From Saprospiraceae bacterium (lineage in GTDB: Bacteria; Bacteroidota; Bacteroidia; Chitinophagales; Saprospiraceae), in NCBI GenBank assembly GCA_007128085.1, contig SKYC01000410.1:1-6097 (forward strand): a stretch of DNA of 6,097 bases. The letters are read 5' to 3'. A program made the translations under genes and the position numbers. Positions 5,082 through 6,097 of this stretch are shown piece after piece; the stretch's first letter is position 1, and each line of letters starts with the position of its first letter. The notes under the pieces are model-generated. The model was given only the letters and a program-made list of their open reading frames with translations. It made no database searches and was not told the origin of the DNA.

Positions 5082-6056
5082 TCAGGATTCGTGAATTTTA
5101 ATGACTACTTTGCCAAAGTGTTCCTTGGATTTCAATCTTTCCAGGGCCCGGCCAAACTCCTCCAATGGATATACAGAATCCACCACAGGCACTATCCCGT
5201 GTTGTTCAACCAATTCTAACATTTCACGAAAATCGCGATCTGATCCCATGGAGGTACCCATAATATTCAATTGTCTCCAAAAGATCAGTTGTGGACTGAT
5301 GCCATCGCTCTTCCCTTTTGTTCCTCCGTAAATCACAATATTGCCCCCGGGTTTTGTCAGGCCAATCAGTTTTTTCAATCCATCTCCTCCTGCACTATCA
5401 ATAATTAAATCGAAACTTCCGTGCGCTTTTTTCAATTCTTTGTCCCACTCAAGTTCCCGGTAATTGACCGTGCCGTTAATTCCAAAATCTTTAAGTCTTC
5501 CTCTTTTTTCCTCTGAACCGGTGGTGGCAAAAACACTTGCACCAATGGCTTTCGCCATTTGAATACACAAAAGAGCTACGCCTCCCCCTCCACCGGTAAC
5601 CAGCACTTTTTGACCGGGTTTCAGTTCACCTCTTGCAAAAAGAGCCCTGTACGCCGTCAATCCCGCCAGGGGCAATGCAGCTGCCTGTTCCCAGTCGAGG
5701 TGAGTCGGCACGGGATACACATTTTGCTGAGGAACCTTTACCCATTCAGAAAAAGTACCGTGGGTCGGCATCCCTAAAATGTTAAAATCGGAGGATTGAA
5801 CCCGCTGGCTATTGCCCCATTGCAAGCCCGGATTAATCAACACCCTTTGGTCTTTCCACCAACCCGCTGCATCTGATCCCAGAATCACATTTTCGGTGAT
5901 ACCGGGATACATACCCTGAAGAATAAATTCATCTCTTTTATTCAGTGCTGCCGCATTGACCCTTACATCAATTTCATCGGGCCTCGAATCTCCTCTTTCA
6001 AAATTATCGCTGAGTATAAACCCCTGATCCTGGTTTTTATAAAGAATCGCTCTCAT
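5082..6056 (-). CDS. Zinc-less MDR oxidoreductase, quinone oxidoreductase-like (COG0604 type)
   Basis: A medium-chain dehydrogenase/reductase of the quinone oxidoreductase-like branch, expected to reduce an unsaturated carbonyl or quinone with NAD(P)H in the cytosol; substrate unknown. With the ATG at 6056 it has 324 residues, normal for the group. The N-terminal GroES-like domain (about 1-120) includes VNAAALNKRDEF (33-44) and LGSDAAG (59-65), where zinc alcohol dehydrogenases have GHE; the four-cysteine structural zinc loop is also missing. The Rossmann domain has VLVTGGGGGVALLCIQMAKA (151-170) and FDLIIDSAGG (215-224), and the C-terminus ends HFGKVVIKI (313-321). A TTG at 6077 would add seven residues right after an in-frame TAG, but the ATG gives the standard MRAIL start and follows an A-rich leader. 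The metallophosphoesterase starts one base after its TGA. Any promoter lies in the last 41 bases or beyond the window; I see no clear one. Confidence 0.92.
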   Translation of the reverse strand: MRAILYKNQDQGFILSDNFERGDSRPDEIDVRVNAAALNKRDEFILQGMYPGITENVILGSDAAGWWKDQRVLINPGLQWGNSQRVQSSDFNILGMPTHGTFSEWVKVPQQNVYPVPTHLDWEQAAALPLAGLTAYRALFARGELKPGQKVLVTGGGGGVALLCIQMAKAIGASVFATTGSEEKRGRLKDFGINGTVNYRELEWDKELKKAHGSFDLIIDSAGGDGLKKLIGLTKPGGNIVIYGGTKGKSDGISPQLIFWRQLNIMGTSMGSDRDFREMLELVEQHGIVPVVDSVYPLEEFGRALERLKSKEHFGKVVIKIHES

Positions 6057-6097
6057 CGTTATTTTTTTATTTTCCAACTATGTTATGATTAAAAAGG

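Noticed and set aside
6057..6077. TTG start at 6077 adding seven residues to the oxidoreductase
   Set aside because: It directly follows an in-frame TAG, and the ATG at 6056 gives the N-terminus normal for the family with an A-rich leader.

Overview
The window looks like an ordinary chromosomal housekeeping segment from a member of the Bacteroidota. The evidence is the cluster tRNA-Arg, rpmB, rpmG, DUF4295, ftsY, the Bacteroidota-style bL33 with one cysteine, a -7 box of the TAnnTTTG type in front of the tRNA, and A/T-rich leaders without Shine-Dalgarno sequences in front of the genes. I cannot place it below phylum with confidence. I see no insertion sequence, CRISPR array, toxin-antitoxin pair, phage gene or defence gene, and no sign of an undescribed multi-gene system.

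Layout: (1) 1-942, plus strand: the 3' half of lepA (EF4), cut by the window edge. (2) 1002-2848, minus strand: a translation and protein-export block which reads, in transcription order, promoter, tRNA-Arg(ACG) with encoded CCA, rpmB (bL28), rpmG (bL33), a 58-residue DUF4295 protein, a strong hairpin terminator, then ftsY. lepA and ftsY converge. (3) 2849-3325: a 477-base gap holding the promoter of the minus-strand block and the leader of the next plus-strand gene. (4) 3326-4528, plus strand: a PLP-dependent Cys/Met-metabolism lyase or transferase, probably a single-gene unit. (5) 4550-6056, minus strand: an apparent two-gene operon of a zinc-less MDR-family quinone oxidoreductase-like protein followed, one base later, by a YfcE/MJ0936-type metallophosphoesterase.

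The first half of the window serves protein synthesis and membrane targeting: LepA acts on the ribosome, bL28, bL33 and the DUF4295 protein are (or are probably) 50S components, tRNA-Arg decodes CGN codons, and FtsY receives SRP-bound ribosomes at the membrane. The second half holds separate metabolic enzymes whose substrates cannot be fixed from sequence.

The points most worth a second look are the 58-residue DUF4295 gene inside the ribosomal cluster, the tRNA placed 13 bases upstream of rpmB on one apparent transcript, the terminator that separates ftsY from the ribosomal genes, and a metallophosphoesterase in which one conserved metal-binding histidine reads as glutamine.
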